NCBI GenBank assembly: GCA_965222335.1
Contig: OZ244944.1
Coordinates: 558,001-622,000, forward strand
DNA length: 64,000 nt
Reading direction: 5' to 3'
From: G965222335 sp965222335
GTDB taxonomy: Bacteria; Pseudomonadota; Gammaproteobacteria; Pseudomonadales; Halieaceae
The translations under genes and the position numbers were made by a program. Every line of letters starts with the position of its first letter. Position 1 is the first letter of the stretch. Positions 34,360 to 43,272 of this stretch are shown here, piece by piece. The notes under the pieces were generated by a model that ran no database searches, was not told where the DNA came from, and was given only the letters and a program-made list of their open reading frames with translations.

Positions 34360-34443
34360 AAAAAGGGGTCAGATCCCTTTTTGCAGAACAGCAAGGGGTC
34401 TGACCCCTTGGCATTGGAGAAAAGGGATCTGACCCCTTTTTTT
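34358..34443. repeat. Nested palindromic REP-like element between the thiolase and ribB genes
   Basis: Three units are arranged head-to-head. Unit 1 (34358-34382) reads AAAAAAAGGGGTCAGATCCC then a T run. Unit 2 (about 34393-34410) is a self-complementary AAGGGGTCTGACCCCTT. Unit 3 (34420-34443) is the exact reverse complement of unit 1. The whole block can fold as one long stem with an internal hairpin, with T runs on either strand, and so could also act as a two-way terminator. Similar GGGGTCAGA-type repeats are scattered in many proteobacterial genomes and are often linked to REP-associated transposases; none is near. The thiolase stop lies at its left edge. Confidence 0.8.
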
Positions 34444-34466
34444 GACAAGTGAGGTAGCGGCAGCAT

Positions 34467-35582
34467 ATGGCACTGAGTAGCATTCCCGATATCCTCGACG
34501 CCATCCGCGACGGCAAGATGGTCATCCTCATGGATGACGAGGACCGCGAGAACGAGGGCGACCTGATCATTGCCGCCGAGGCGGTGACACCCGAGGTCAT
34601 CACTTTTTTCTCAAGCGAGGCCTGCGGCCTGATCTGCATGCCGATCACCGAGGAACGCGCGCGGCGCCTGCAACTGCCACTGATGGTGCGGGATAACCGC
34701 TCCCAGCACGAGACCAACTTTACCGTTTCCATTGACGCCGCAGAGCGCAAGGGGCCCGGGATCAGTTCGGTACAGCGCGCCCACACCGTGCGCCAGGCCG
34801 TGGCCGCCAATGCCGGCCCCAAGGATATAGTCCAGCCCGGCCACATCTTCCCACTCGTCGCCAAGCCCGGCGGCGTGCTGCGCCGCGCAGGCCACACAGA
34901 GGCCGGGGTGGACCTTGCGCGCATGGCGGGTTTTGAACCCGCGGCGCTGATTGTCGAGATCATGAATGAAGACGGCACCATGGCGCGCCGGCCACAGCTC
35001 GAGGAGTTCGCGGAGCGCCACGGCCTGCATATGGGCACCATTGCCGACCTGATCGAGTACCGCGCCCTGCACGAGCAGTCCGTGGAACTGTGCGACAGCA
35101 AGCCGGTGCGCACGGAGTTCGGCGAATTCCAGCTCCACACCTTCCGCGACCTCGTGGATGACACGGTGCACTACGCCATGACCTGCGGCGAGATTCGCGA
35201 AGATGAAGCCTGCCTGATCCGGGTGCAGACGATCAACACCCTGCGCGACGTACTGGGCACGCGGATCGAGGAAACGGGCAACGGCTGGTCCTACCGCCGC
35301 GCCATGCAGCGGCTGGCCGAGGACGGTACGGGCGCGGTGATCCTGATTGGCCAGGCCCTCAGCGCCGAACAGCAGCTGACCGAGGTCAGGCAGTTTCCCG
35401 AGCCACCGAGCATCACCGGCCCCGCCAGTTCCGATGGCACCCAGAACTACCGGGTGATCGGCACGGGCTCGCAGATCCTCAAACGCCTCGGGGTGGGCAA
35501 GATGCGCCTGATGTCGGCGCCAGTGCACTTCAATGCCCTGTCGGGCTTCAACCTGGAAGTCACGGAGTTCGTACAGCCCTGA
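34467..35582 (+). CDS. ribB: 3,4-dihydroxy-2-butanone 4-phosphate synthase with degenerate GTP cyclohydrolase II domain
   Basis: A 371-residue RibBA-type fusion for riboflavin synthesis. The first about 200 residues are a complete DHBP synthase with DDEDRENEGDLI, the acidic loop, FPLVAKPGGVLRRAGHTEA and EIMNEDGTMARRP. The second half has GTP cyclohydrolase II-like layout (VELCDSKPVRTEFGEFQLH, IGTGSQILKRLGVGKMRLM). However, the zinc-binding cysteines of that enzyme (C-x2-GD-x8-C-x-C) are absent; the region reads CLIRVQTINTLRDVLG. So only the RibB activity is predicted, and a separate RibA should exist elsewhere. No FMN riboswitch fits in the short upstream gap. Confidence 0.92.
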   Translation: MALSSIPDILDAIRDGKMVILMDDEDRENEGDLIIAAEAVTPEVITFFSSEACGLICMPITEERARRLQLPLMVRDNRSQHETNFTVSIDAAERKGPGISSVQRAHTVRQAVAANAGPKDIVQPGHIFPLVAKPGGVLRRAGHTEAGVDLARMAGFEPAALIVEIMNEDGTMARRPQLEEFAERHGLHMGTIADLIEYRALHEQSVELCDSKPVRTEFGEFQLHTFRDLVDDTVHYAMTCGEIREDEACLIRVQTINTLRDVLGTRIEETGNGWSYRRAMQRLAEDGTGAVILIGQALSAEQQLTEVRQFPEPPSITGPASSDGTQNYRVIGTGSQILKRLGVGKMRLMSAPVHFNALSGFNLEVTEFVQP

Positions 35583-35608
35583 AACAGGGCTGCACGCAAT
35601 GCACGCCT

Positions 35609-38101
35609 TTACTCGCTGACCGACTCCCGTCGTAACTCCTGGGCGTCGCGATCCATCTCGCAAAAGGGCATATCAATCCAGCCTGAACCGGAGTACAGCG
35701 CCGTGCTGTCGGCGTAGTGGTCCGAGGCCGGGTCAGAAGACTGGGAATAAGTCAGTACCGCATAGGCATCCGGGCAGTCGCTCTCGTCCCAGGTAACGGC
35801 CTGGATATAGCTGTTGCCGGCACGGATGCTGGAGTAGCCCTCGCCGTCGACCAGGTTCGAAGAAATGGCACTGAACATGAAGCCGCTGGAGCCTCCGTGA
35901 ATGCCATAGCGCTCGCCGTTTTTCTCGTCGAACTGCACCTCGCCCCAGGGGCGATCCAGGGGAATGCCCGCCGCGGCGAGGCGCTCGGCCCCGGCCACCA
36001 GCGCAGTGATTGCAGCATCCGCCACCGCCTGGTCAGCCACGTTCAGGCCGCTGGGTGTATTCACCGGGTCAGCCGGGTCAAAGGGCACGACCCACTGGTC
36101 ATCGGTGCCGTCGAAGCTCCGCCAGAACTCATAAAAGATGTGCGAACCCACGCTGTCGACACGGAAGGCACGGTCCCAGCCGGCAAGTACATTACAGGCC
36201 TCTTCCCCGAGGGAGATACCGTCGGCACTGTCGCTGACCACAGACCAGTCCTCCACCCCCTGGCAGAGATCAACCAGGTCGTCCGCCACGAGCTGGGCGG
36301 TATAGTTGGTGGCCTGGTAGAGCAACTCGCGCAGGTTGTCGATATTGAAGCCGGGATCACCCAGGCCGTCGGTGCCCGCCAGGCGTCGCTCTGCCTGCTC
36401 AAAGGTCTGGCGGGTTCGCAGGCTCTGTTCAACCTCTTCATCCCCGATCAGCGGCGAGAACCCGGTCAGCAGCTGGTCGGGATTGGACAGCCAGTAACTG
36501 TCGTTGGCATTGGCCCCGTACTCGCGAGTCTCCAGTTTGGGCAGGCTGGCATAACCGAAAATGCCCTCGGCCGTGTCCGGGTCACTGCCCCACTCGCAGG
36601 CGGAGTCGCTACCATCCATGGTGACAAAGCCAAAGCCTGTGAGCAGGTTCTGCAGCGTCCCGCGGATACAGTTGGCATACTGGTTGACGGTCACGTGGGG
36701 TACCACGGAAATGTCACCGTAGAAAGCGTCCCCAAAGCGATCGGCGGCGATCGTATTCACCCAGGGAATACCGATATCCGCCAGCGCGCGCTTGAACTCG
36801 CCGAGATCCTCCGCCTGCCCCATACGCACCCACTGGTCGATGCCGCGCAGGTTATCCAGGTTGGCATCGCGATAGGTCAGCAGCGTGCCGGCCTGGTTGG
36901 GCCAGCCACCGAGAACCGGGGACACTGAGCCCAAATCAACGACAGGACCGAAATGCGAAAGGTAGAAGGTATATTCCACGGTCTCCACACGACCGTCTTC
37001 CGCGATACGCTCGGCGCTGACATTGCGCGGCTCGATCGCGCGTATCTCGCCATCATAGAGATACTCCATCGGGTTGTCCGGGTTCAGTTCCAGTTCATAG
37101 AAGGTGAAGCGTTCGCCGGTACTGACGGTGTGTGTCCAGGCCAGGTTCCGGTTGAAACCGATGGTGTTGAGGGGCAAACCTGCCAGGGTGGCGCCCATCA
37201 CGTCATATTCGTCGCCCATGGTCAGGTGTGACATAAACCAGCGCAGGTTGCCCTGCCAGGGAAAGTGCGGGTTGCCCAGCAGCAGGCCGCTGCTGCCCTG
37301 AGCGCCCTGCTCGCCTACCGCATACGCGTTACTGCCCATGACTTCGGGCGTGGGCATGGCCATGCTGGCAACTACGGTCTCGCGATCCAGCGCTGCGATC
37401 AGTTGGGTGCCGTCAAGCGGTGACGTTACATTACCCACCATCATGTCGTCCGCTGGCGGCTGTACCGCGGTGGAAAAATTCGCCAGCGGCCCGGCACTGG
37501 CGCGCAGAATCGCCTTGTGCATCAGGCGCGCCACGTCGAATACGTCGACCTCGCGCACCCACTCGGCGCCGCGGCAGCCCTCTTCCCCCTCGGCGAGGTT
37601 GTCCACACCGGTTTCCGCCAGGTAGCGGTTGAGGCCGGCGGCGTAGCCCCTGGAGAGATCGACAACATAAGCGGGCACACCATCGATGAAGATACGCTGA
37701 ATACGCTCGTCATCGTTGAACAGCTTGTACACCAGATCATCATTGAGGTCACCCTCGTCCCCCAGATAGCGGGCAGACTCGCCTCTGGCCCGCACAAACT
37801 CCTTCATCACGACACAGTAATTTTCCTGGGCGTAGGCATAGCCATAGCCGTAACCCAGGCTGCCCCAGTCGTTGGCAGTGACGTGCGGGATACCGAACTC
37901 GGTCCATACGATGTCCGCCTCATAGGTCAGCGCCGGCTCGGGCGGCGGGGGCGGTTGCGGGGGAGTAATCGCAGAGTTGCTGTCGGAGCCATCACTGCAG
38001 GCAACGATGAATGTTGCGAAAAAAACGGTCGCGGCGCCGCGCAAAGCGCGACAGTAACTGGGCAACAACATCAGACGTATCCTACGTGACGTACTTTCCA
38101 T
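35609..38101 (-). CDS. Exported penicillin acylase/AHL acylase-family Ntn hydrolase
   Basis: An 830-residue Ntn-hydrolase precursor. It begins with a signal/lipobox-like region (TVFFATFIVACSDGS), so it may be lipidated at Cys. Then comes a proline-rich linker and the alpha chain (YEADIVWTEFGIPHVTA ... GYGYAYAQENYCVVM). The beta-chain nucleophile is Ser about 257 in EVMGSNAYAVGEQ, followed by GLLLGNPHFPWQGNLRW. Self-cleavage before that serine gives the active enzyme. Family members cleave penicillins, acyl-homoserine lactones or other amides in the periplasm or outside. The start is uncertain among 38122, 38101 and 38071. A crotonase gene lies just upstream on the same strand. Confidence 0.88.
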   Translation of the reverse strand: MESTSRRIRLMLLPSYCRALRGAATVFFATFIVACSDGSDSNSAITPPQPPPPPEPALTYEADIVWTEFGIPHVTANDWGSLGYGYGYAYAQENYCVVMKEFVRARGESARYLGDEGDLNDDLVYKLFNDDERIQRIFIDGVPAYVVDLSRGYAAGLNRYLAETGVDNLAEGEEGCRGAEWVREVDVFDVARLMHKAILRASAGPLANFSTAVQPPADDMMVGNVTSPLDGTQLIAALDRETVVASMAMPTPEVMGSNAYAVGEQGAQGSSGLLLGNPHFPWQGNLRWFMSHLTMGDEYDVMGATLAGLPLNTIGFNRNLAWTHTVSTGERFTFYELELNPDNPMEYLYDGEIRAIEPRNVSAERIAEDGRVETVEYTFYLSHFGPVVDLGSVSPVLGGWPNQAGTLLTYRDANLDNLRGIDQWVRMGQAEDLGEFKRALADIGIPWVNTIAADRFGDAFYGDISVVPHVTVNQYANCIRGTLQNLLTGFGFVTMDGSDSACEWGSDPDTAEGIFGYASLPKLETREYGANANDSYWLSNPDQLLTGFSPLIGDEEVEQSLRTRQTFEQAERRLAGTDGLGDPGFNIDNLRELLYQATNYTAQLVADDLVDLCQGVEDWSVVSDSADGISLGEEACNVLAGWDRAFRVDSVGSHIFYEFWRSFDGTDDQWVVPFDPADPVNTPSGLNVADQAVADAAITALVAGAERLAAAGIPLDRPWGEVQFDEKNGERYGIHGGSSGFMFSAISSNLVDGEGYSSIRAGNSYIQAVTWDESDCPDAYAVLTYSQSSDPASDHYADSTALYSGSGWIDMPFCEMDRDAQELRRESVSE

Positions 38102-38145
38102 GACGGGGCGGGAGAATGGCATAAAGCACCCGAAGGGTACAGTAT

Positions 38146-38904
38146 CTAGCTAAAACGCGGCGCGCGCTTCTCAAAGATCGCGGTCACTGCCTCGATATTC
38201 TCCGCCGAACCCGCCTGGCGCACCATGGCCGCCTGTTCTGCGTCAAAGGCAGCATTAATCGCCGCCCGGTGCGGGAGCCGCAGCGTCTGCTTGATCTCGC
38301 GCAGCGCATTCAGGGGCCATTGCGCAATGGTCTGCGCCCGTGCCAGGGCGCGGGCAACGAGCTCGTCATCCGGCACCGACTCAAGGGCAATACCGCAGGT
38401 TACAGCAGCCTGGGCATCCACCCAGTCCGCGGTATAGAACAGTTCCGCCGCACGCTGTGCGCCGATATTGGCCTGCAGCATGTAGCTGCTGGCCCACTCG
38501 GGCGGCAGAGCCAGCGCCGCGAAGGGCAGGCGCAGGCGCAGGCTGTCGCCGACATAGACAAGGTCAGCATGGAACAGCACAGTGGCGCCGCCACCCACCG
38601 CAACCCCGGTAGCAGCGCAGACCAGCGGCTTGTCGAAAGCGGCCACCGCACGTGCAGCAGACTCAAAGGGGTGCTCTTCATCACTGGCGGTGTCGGCAAA
38701 ACTGCTGAGGTCGACGCCGGCACTGAAATTCCCGCCCGCGCCGGTAAGCAACACACAGCGCACGCTGTCGTCCGCGCTGGCGGCGGTGAAGGCCTCGCGC
38801 AGCGCGATCCACAGCGGGGTATCGATTGCGTTTTTCTTCTGCGGCCGGTTCAGGGTCAGCTGCAGGACACCGCCATGGCGCTCGCTTAACAGGGAGTCGC
38901 TCAC
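38146..38904 (-). CDS. Enoyl-CoA delta-isomerase-like crotonase
   Basis: A 252-residue crotonase with FSAGVDLSSF and GVAVGGGATVLFHADLVYV oxyanion motifs. The segment PFAALALPPEWASSYML matches the delta3-delta2-enoyl-CoA isomerase branch, where the Glu of PE.ASS is the catalytic base. That would move double bonds during oxidation of unsaturated acyl-CoAs. The start is GTG 38904, overlapping the nitroreductase stop as GTGA, with GAGGA about nine bases upstream. The longer frame is not family-like. It is the last gene of the leftward acyl-CoA operon. Confidence 0.88.
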   Translation of the reverse strand: MSDSLLSERHGGVLQLTLNRPQKKNAIDTPLWIALREAFTAASADDSVRCVLLTGAGGNFSAGVDLSSFADTASDEEHPFESAARAVAAFDKPLVCAATGVAVGGGATVLFHADLVYVGDSLRLRLPFAALALPPEWASSYMLQANIGAQRAAELFYTADWVDAQAAVTCGIALESVPDDELVARALARAQTIAQWPLNALREIKQTLRLPHRAAINAAFDAEQAAMVRQAGSAENIEAVTAIFEKRAPRFS

Positions 38905-39587
38905 GTCCTGAGTTCCTCGTGGAAGCTTACGATATCCCGGAGTTCCGCGCGCTCGGTACGGCAACGATTGGCCGCGGCATCCGGATCAGGGAAACCGAAG
39001 GAAATACCGAATAACAGGCGGTTACTCGCCTCTACCTGCAGCGCTGTCCGGACGGGGTCCGCAAGGAAGCTCAGGGCCGTCTGGGGACAGCTGCCGAGGC
39101 CATGGGCGGTCATCGACAGCATCAGGGTCTGGGCGAACATACCCAGGTCTGCGGCCTCACGCAGGCCGAACGGCTCTGGCAGGAACAGGAAGGCGACGTG
39201 GGGCGCGTCGAAAAAGGTGAAGTTGCGCATGAAAATCTCGTGCCGCGCCGCCTTGTCCTCACGGGCGATACCGTGTGCCGCGTAGAGATCACGGGCAGCA
39301 CCGTACTGACGCTCCTTGTACACCCCCTCGTAAACACCATCGTAGGGGAAATCCATGCTGAACTCCCCCGCCATGAAGCGTTCCGGCAGGGTCTCGCGCA
39401 GATGCTCCAGCACCGGGCCACTGGCCACGCTGACCAGCCAGGGCTGGGTATTACAGTTGCTTGGGGCTGCCAGGGCGGTGCTGAATACCGACTCCATGGT
39501 GCTCGCTGGAACCGGTTCCGGGAGGAAGGCACGCATGGAGTGGCGCCCTGCCACCACGGCGCGAAAGGCGTCAGCGTGATCAGTCAT
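38901..39587 (-). CDS. Nitroreductase-family flavoprotein
   Basis: A 228-residue nitroreductase. Conserved segments: VAGRHSMRAFLPEPVPASTM, ALAAPSNCNTQPWLVSVASG (FMN site), GMFAQTLMLSMTAHGLGSCPQTA and LLFGISFGFPDPDA. It would use FMN and NAD(P)H. Being embedded in an acyl-CoA operon, it more likely reduces or oxidises an enone or CoA-linked intermediate than a nitro compound; this is inference from context. The ATG at 39587 has AAGGA upstream. Its stop overlaps the start of the following crotonase as GTGA. A crotonase also follows the other nitroreductase of this window at 25906-26463. Confidence 0.9.
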   Translation of the reverse strand: MTDHADAFRAVVAGRHSMRAFLPEPVPASTMESVFSTALAAPSNCNTQPWLVSVASGPVLEHLRETLPERFMAGEFSMDFPYDGVYEGVYKERQYGAARDLYAAHGIAREDKAARHEIFMRNFTFFDAPHVAFLFLPEPFGLREAADLGMFAQTLMLSMTAHGLGSCPQTALSFLADPVRTALQVEASNRLLFGISFGFPDPDAAANRCRTERAELRDIVSFHEELRT

Positions 39588-39612
39588 GGGAATCCTTGCA
39601 TATGGAAACTGC

Positions 39613-40431
39613 TTACTTACCGGTGAATTTGGCGGGGCGTTTTTCCTTGAACGCGCGCATGCCTTCGCGCGCATCGGCAGAGGCAAACACGGGGCCGGCA
39701 AGCTCGTCCGAGGCGAGCATGGCATCTTCCTCGGCCATGGACTCCTGGTGCTCCCGCAGGGACCGGGTCACCGCCTTGACCGCCAGGGGGCCATTGTCAC
39801 AGATCCGCCGGGCAAAACTCATGGCCGCGGTCAGGGCCTCACCGGGTTGCACCACGCGGTTAATCAGCCCGCACTCCAGGGCCCGCTGGGCGCTCATGTG
39901 TTCGCCACACAACAGCAGCTCCGCAGCAATGCAGTAGGGAATCTGGCGACGCAGACGGATGGTCGACCCGGCCATGGGGTAGAGACCGCGAGCCACCTCG
40001 GTCACGCCGAATATGGCATCCTCGGCGGCGACGCGAATATCCGTGCCCTGCAGGATTTCCGTGCCACCGGCAAGGGCATAACCCTCAACCGCCAGCAGGA
40101 TGGGCTTGTGGGGCCGATTGTCCCGGAGCAGTGCCTGCCAGTGGAGATTGGGCACCTCGGCCATCAGGGCGGTGAACTCCTCGGTGCTCCGCTGCTCGCC
40201 ATCGGCACCGGCCTTCAGGTCCATTCCGGCGCAGAAAGTGTCGCCATTGGCGGTTAGCACCGCGCAATAAAGATCGTCATCTTCATCCAGGCGTCGCCAG
40301 GCACGGTACATGCCAAGCAGCATTTCCGGGGTGAACGCATTCTTCGCCTCGGGGCGATTCAGGGTCACCACCAACACGTGGCCGTCCTGTTCCACAATGC
40401 AGTTGCTGGTACTGATATCGAGTTCCATCAT
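39613..40431 (-). CDS. Enoyl-CoA hydratase
   Basis: A 272-residue crotonase with both catalytic glutamates of true hydratases in place: VEGYALAGGTEILQGTD and FGVTEVARGLYPMAGSTIRL. The CoA-site motif is FCAGMDLKAG. It should hydrate 2-enoyl-CoA to 3-hydroxyacyl-CoA. The start could be either of two adjacent ATG codons (MMELDIS). It follows the acyl-CoA ligase by about 15 bases and precedes the nitroreductase, so it is cotranscribed with the DUF35/thiolase set upstream. The natural acyl substrate is unknown. Confidence 0.92.
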   Translation of the reverse strand: MMELDISTSNCIVEQDGHVLVVTLNRPEAKNAFTPEMLLGMYRAWRRLDEDDDLYCAVLTANGDTFCAGMDLKAGADGEQRSTEEFTALMAEVPNLHWQALLRDNRPHKPILLAVEGYALAGGTEILQGTDIRVAAEDAIFGVTEVARGLYPMAGSTIRLRRQIPYCIAAELLLCGEHMSAQRALECGLINRVVQPGEALTAAMSFARRICDNGPLAVKAVTRSLREHQESMAEEDAMLASDELAGPVFASADAREGMRAFKEKRPAKFTGK

Positions 40432-40446
40432 CGCGCCTCCGGGGCG

Positions 40447-42072
40447 TCAGCTCACCAGGTAATCGCCGGACTGGGCCATCTCCAGCGCTTTCGGGTAGGC
40501 AGGCTTGCCGCTGGGTGCCCGGGGCACCTCGGGCACCAGGTGCAGCGCCCGGGGGACCTTGTAACCGGCAATATGCTGGCGCGCCTGCTCCTGCAGGGAC
40601 GCGAGGGTCAGCTCCGCGCCGGGGCGCGGCGCCACCACCGCGGTCACCTTGCTGCCCATGCGCTCGTCCGGCGTCGCCACCACCAGGCAGTCAAACACCG
40701 CGGGGTGCGTCTTCAGGGCCTGCTCTACCTCTTCAGGGTATATCTTTTCGCCGCCCGAGTTAATGCAGTTGGAGCCGCGACCAAACACGGTGATGCTGTC
40801 GTCCTCTTCCAGCCGCGCCTCGTCGCCGAGCAACAGCCATTGTTTGTCGCCCACCGGGACGATGGTCTTCGCGGTTTTCTCCGGGTCGTTGTAGTAGCCC
40901 GAGGGAATATGTCCGCTGCGGGCAAAGATCCCGGTCTCGCCCTGGCGCGCCTCGCGCCAGCTGTCGCCCTCCTGCACCAGCACCGACATAAACGGGTCCC
41001 GGTTGACGTTGCCCAGACCCTGTCCTTTCTTGTTGCCCCCATCGATACCCATATTGCCACTTTCGGAGGAGCCAAAAGAATTGGTGATAAAGGCATTGGG
41101 AAAGTAGGCCTTGAAGGCATCCTGCTTGCTCTGGGAGAACACCGCGCCGCCCGAGCCAATGTTGAAAATCGCGCTCAGGTCCCAGCGATCCGGGTTCGCG
41201 TCCAGGGCTTCCAGCAGGGGAATGGCCATGGCATCGCCGACAATGGTCACCGAATTGACCCGCTCCCTGGCGGCAATTTCCCAGACCTCCTCCCCGACCA
41301 GTGAGTGGGCCGGATTCAATACCACAGTGTTGCCCGCCAGCAACTGGATACACGCATACCACCAGCAGGCGCCGTGCATCAGAGGTGCGAGGGCCATGCC
41401 CACGATGGGGAAGTCCGCGACCCGGCCGGCAATCTGCTCGGGCTCGGTAATCGCACCATCCGGGTGGAACCACCCGCCGCCGCCCAGCGCGGCATAGAAC
41501 AGGGCCTTGTGACTCCACATCACGCCCTTGGGCATCCCGGTGGTGCCGCCCGTGTAGAGGATAAACAGGTCATCGTCGGCGCGCTCCGGGAAATCCCGCA
41601 CGGTGGGCTGCCCTGAGAGCACTTCCTCATAGGGCCGGGTATCCAGACCTGACACATCCGCGCCACTATCATCGTCTACGTACACCAGGGCACGCACACC
41701 CTCTACCGAGTCGATGATTCGCGCGATATGCGGCGCAAACTCGCGGTGGTGCACGCAGGCCACGAGATCAGCATTGTCGAAGATATAGCGCAGCTCTTCC
41801 TCGACATAGCGGTAGTTCACATTGATCGGTACCGCGCGCAGCTTGAAGCAGGCGAGCATGCTCTCCAGGTATTCGTTGCAGTTGTAGAGGTACAGGCCCA
41901 CGTGATCGCCTGCGCCCACGCCCTGTGCGGCGAGGTAGTGCGCAAGCTGGTTGGCCCGCTGCTCAAGGTGCGCATAGGTGGCGCGCTGCTCTCCACATAC
42001 CAGGGCATCCCGCTCCGGAACCCGGTCCGCGACCATTTCATAGAGGTCGGCTAGATTGAAGTGCCTGCTCAT
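40447..42072 (-). CDS. Acyl-CoA synthetase (AMP-forming ligase)
   Basis: A 541-residue ANL-superfamily ligase. The phosphate-binding loop is LYTGGTTGMPKGVMWSH, followed by FGSSESGNMGIDGG and the adenylate-binding LLLGDEARLEEDDSITVFGRG. The hinge/lysine end is GGEKIYPEEVEQALKTHPAV and ends PSGKPAYPKAL. It activates a carboxylic acid to its CoA ester in the cytoplasm. Overall it resembles the FadD-like ligases used for steroid and terpenoid acids, which is consistent with the neighbouring thiolase/DUF35 genes. It lies 36 bases after the thiolase-fold gene at 42109-43272. Substrate inferred only from context. Confidence 0.93.
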   Translation of the reverse strand: MSRHFNLADLYEMVADRVPERDALVCGEQRATYAHLEQRANQLAHYLAAQGVGAGDHVGLYLYNCNEYLESMLACFKLRAVPINVNYRYVEEELRYIFDNADLVACVHHREFAPHIARIIDSVEGVRALVYVDDDSGADVSGLDTRPYEEVLSGQPTVRDFPERADDDLFILYTGGTTGMPKGVMWSHKALFYAALGGGGWFHPDGAITEPEQIAGRVADFPIVGMALAPLMHGACWWYACIQLLAGNTVVLNPAHSLVGEEVWEIAARERVNSVTIVGDAMAIPLLEALDANPDRWDLSAIFNIGSGGAVFSQSKQDAFKAYFPNAFITNSFGSSESGNMGIDGGNKKGQGLGNVNRDPFMSVLVQEGDSWREARQGETGIFARSGHIPSGYYNDPEKTAKTIVPVGDKQWLLLGDEARLEEDDSITVFGRGSNCINSGGEKIYPEEVEQALKTHPAVFDCLVVATPDERMGSKVTAVVAPRPGAELTLASLQEQARQHIAGYKVPRALHLVPEVPRAPSGKPAYPKALEMAQSGDYLVS

Positions 42073-42108
42073 CGAAATCTCCCCGCTGCAGCGTGCAGCT
42101 TATCTGGG

Positions 42109-43272
42109 TCAGGGCTTGTCTGCACCGACGATCCACATGGAATAAAACTGCGCGCCGCCGCCGTAGGCATGGCCCATGGCGAGACGCGCCCCCTCAACCT
42201 GGTGCGCGCCGGCGTCACCGCGCACCTGGCGCGCGGCCTCGGCAAAGCGGATCATCCCCGAAGCACCGATGGGATTGGACGAGAGTACACCGCCGGAGGG
42301 ATTCCAGGGAATATCACCGCCCTCGTCCAGGGAGGTCGCGCCCTCCATGGTCAGGCGCCAGCCCTGGCCTTCCTCGGCAAAACCGAGATTCTCCAGCCAC
42401 ATCGGTTCGTACCAGCTGAAGGGTACATAGATCTCTGCAACATCCAGGTCCTTGCGCGGGTTGGTGATCCCGGCCTGGGCATAGACGTCCGCGGCACAGT
42501 CCCGGCCCGCCCTGGGATTGACCTCCTCGCGACCGGCGTACATGGTCGGCTCCGAACGCATTGCGCCGCCGCGAATCCAGGCCGGCGGCTTGGGTGACTG
42601 CTCGGCAACATCCTCGGCGGCAATCACCATGGCGCAGGCGCCGTCAGATGAGGGGCAGGCCTCGAGCAGGCGCAGGGGGTCCCACAGCATCATGGATTCT
42701 TCCACTTCCTGCATGGTGATGTCCGGCTTCTGCAGGTGCGCGAGGGGATTGCGGGCACCGTGCAGGCGATCCTTGACCGCCACCTTGATGCCCACGTCGT
42801 AGGGCGCCTTGGAACGCCGCATGTATTCGCGGATAATCGGCGCAAAATAACCGCCGGCGCCGGCGTTGAGGTGCACCGAGAACGGCTGCGGCGTGGACAG
42901 GGCCCACATCGCATTGGACTCCGATTGCTTCTCGAAGGTCACCGTGAGCACCCGCTTGAAGGTCCCGCTCTGTACGTGGGAAGCGGCAACCAGGGCGGTA
43001 GATCCGCCCACCGATCCCGCCGTGTGCACCCGCAGCATCGGCTTGCCGTTGGCGCCCAGGGCATCGCTCAGATAGCACTCGGGCATGATCACGCCCTCGA
43101 ACATATCCGGCGCCTTGCCGATCACCACCGCGTCGATATCGTCGAACCACAAACCCGCGTCCTCGAGCGCGTTCACCGCTGCCTCGCGCAACAGCCCCGC
43201 GATCGACACGTCGCCACGCTTGGTCTTGTACTTGGTTTGCCCCGTCCCTATGACCGCTGCCAACTGTGCCAT
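42109..43272 (-). CDS. Thiolase-fold (lipid-transfer/SCP2-type) protein without the thiolase cysteine
   Basis: A 387-residue thiolase-like protein beginning MAQLAAVIGTGQTKY. The site where thiolases carry the nucleophilic Cys reads RVHTAGSVGGSTAL, with no cysteine. The C-terminal part has the family blocks DVAEIYVPFSWYEP and IPWNPSGGVLSSNPIGASG, then HAYGG near the end. This pattern fits the Ltp2-type aldolases, which cleave CoA-linked side chains by retro-aldol reaction with a DUF35 partner, rather than true thiolases. Its ATG overlaps the stop of the upstream thiolase-fold gene by one base (TAATG). Aldolase function is inferred. Confidence 0.85.
   Translation of the reverse strand: MAQLAAVIGTGQTKYKTKRGDVSIAGLLREAAVNALEDAGLWFDDIDAVVIGKAPDMFEGVIMPECYLSDALGANGKPMLRVHTAGSVGGSTALVAASHVQSGTFKRVLTVTFEKQSESNAMWALSTPQPFSVHLNAGAGGYFAPIIREYMRRSKAPYDVGIKVAVKDRLHGARNPLAHLQKPDITMQEVEESMMLWDPLRLLEACPSSDGACAMVIAAEDVAEQSPKPPAWIRGGAMRSEPTMYAGREEVNPRAGRDCAADVYAQAGITNPRKDLDVAEIYVPFSWYEPMWLENLGFAEEGQGWRLTMEGATSLDEGGDIPWNPSGGVLSSNPIGASGMIRFAEAARQVRGDAGAHQVEGARLAMGHAYGGGAQFYSMWIVGADKP

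Noticed and set aside
34358..34443. CRISPR array
   Set aside because: Repeats are inverted, not direct with spacers, and only three units exist.
34360..34466. FMN riboswitch before ribB
   Set aside because: The gap is filled by the palindromic element and is too short for an RFN element.
34256..35164. Minus-strand frame opposite the repeat and ribB
   Set aside because: It contains translated palindromic repeats and is antisense to a well-supported riboflavin gene.
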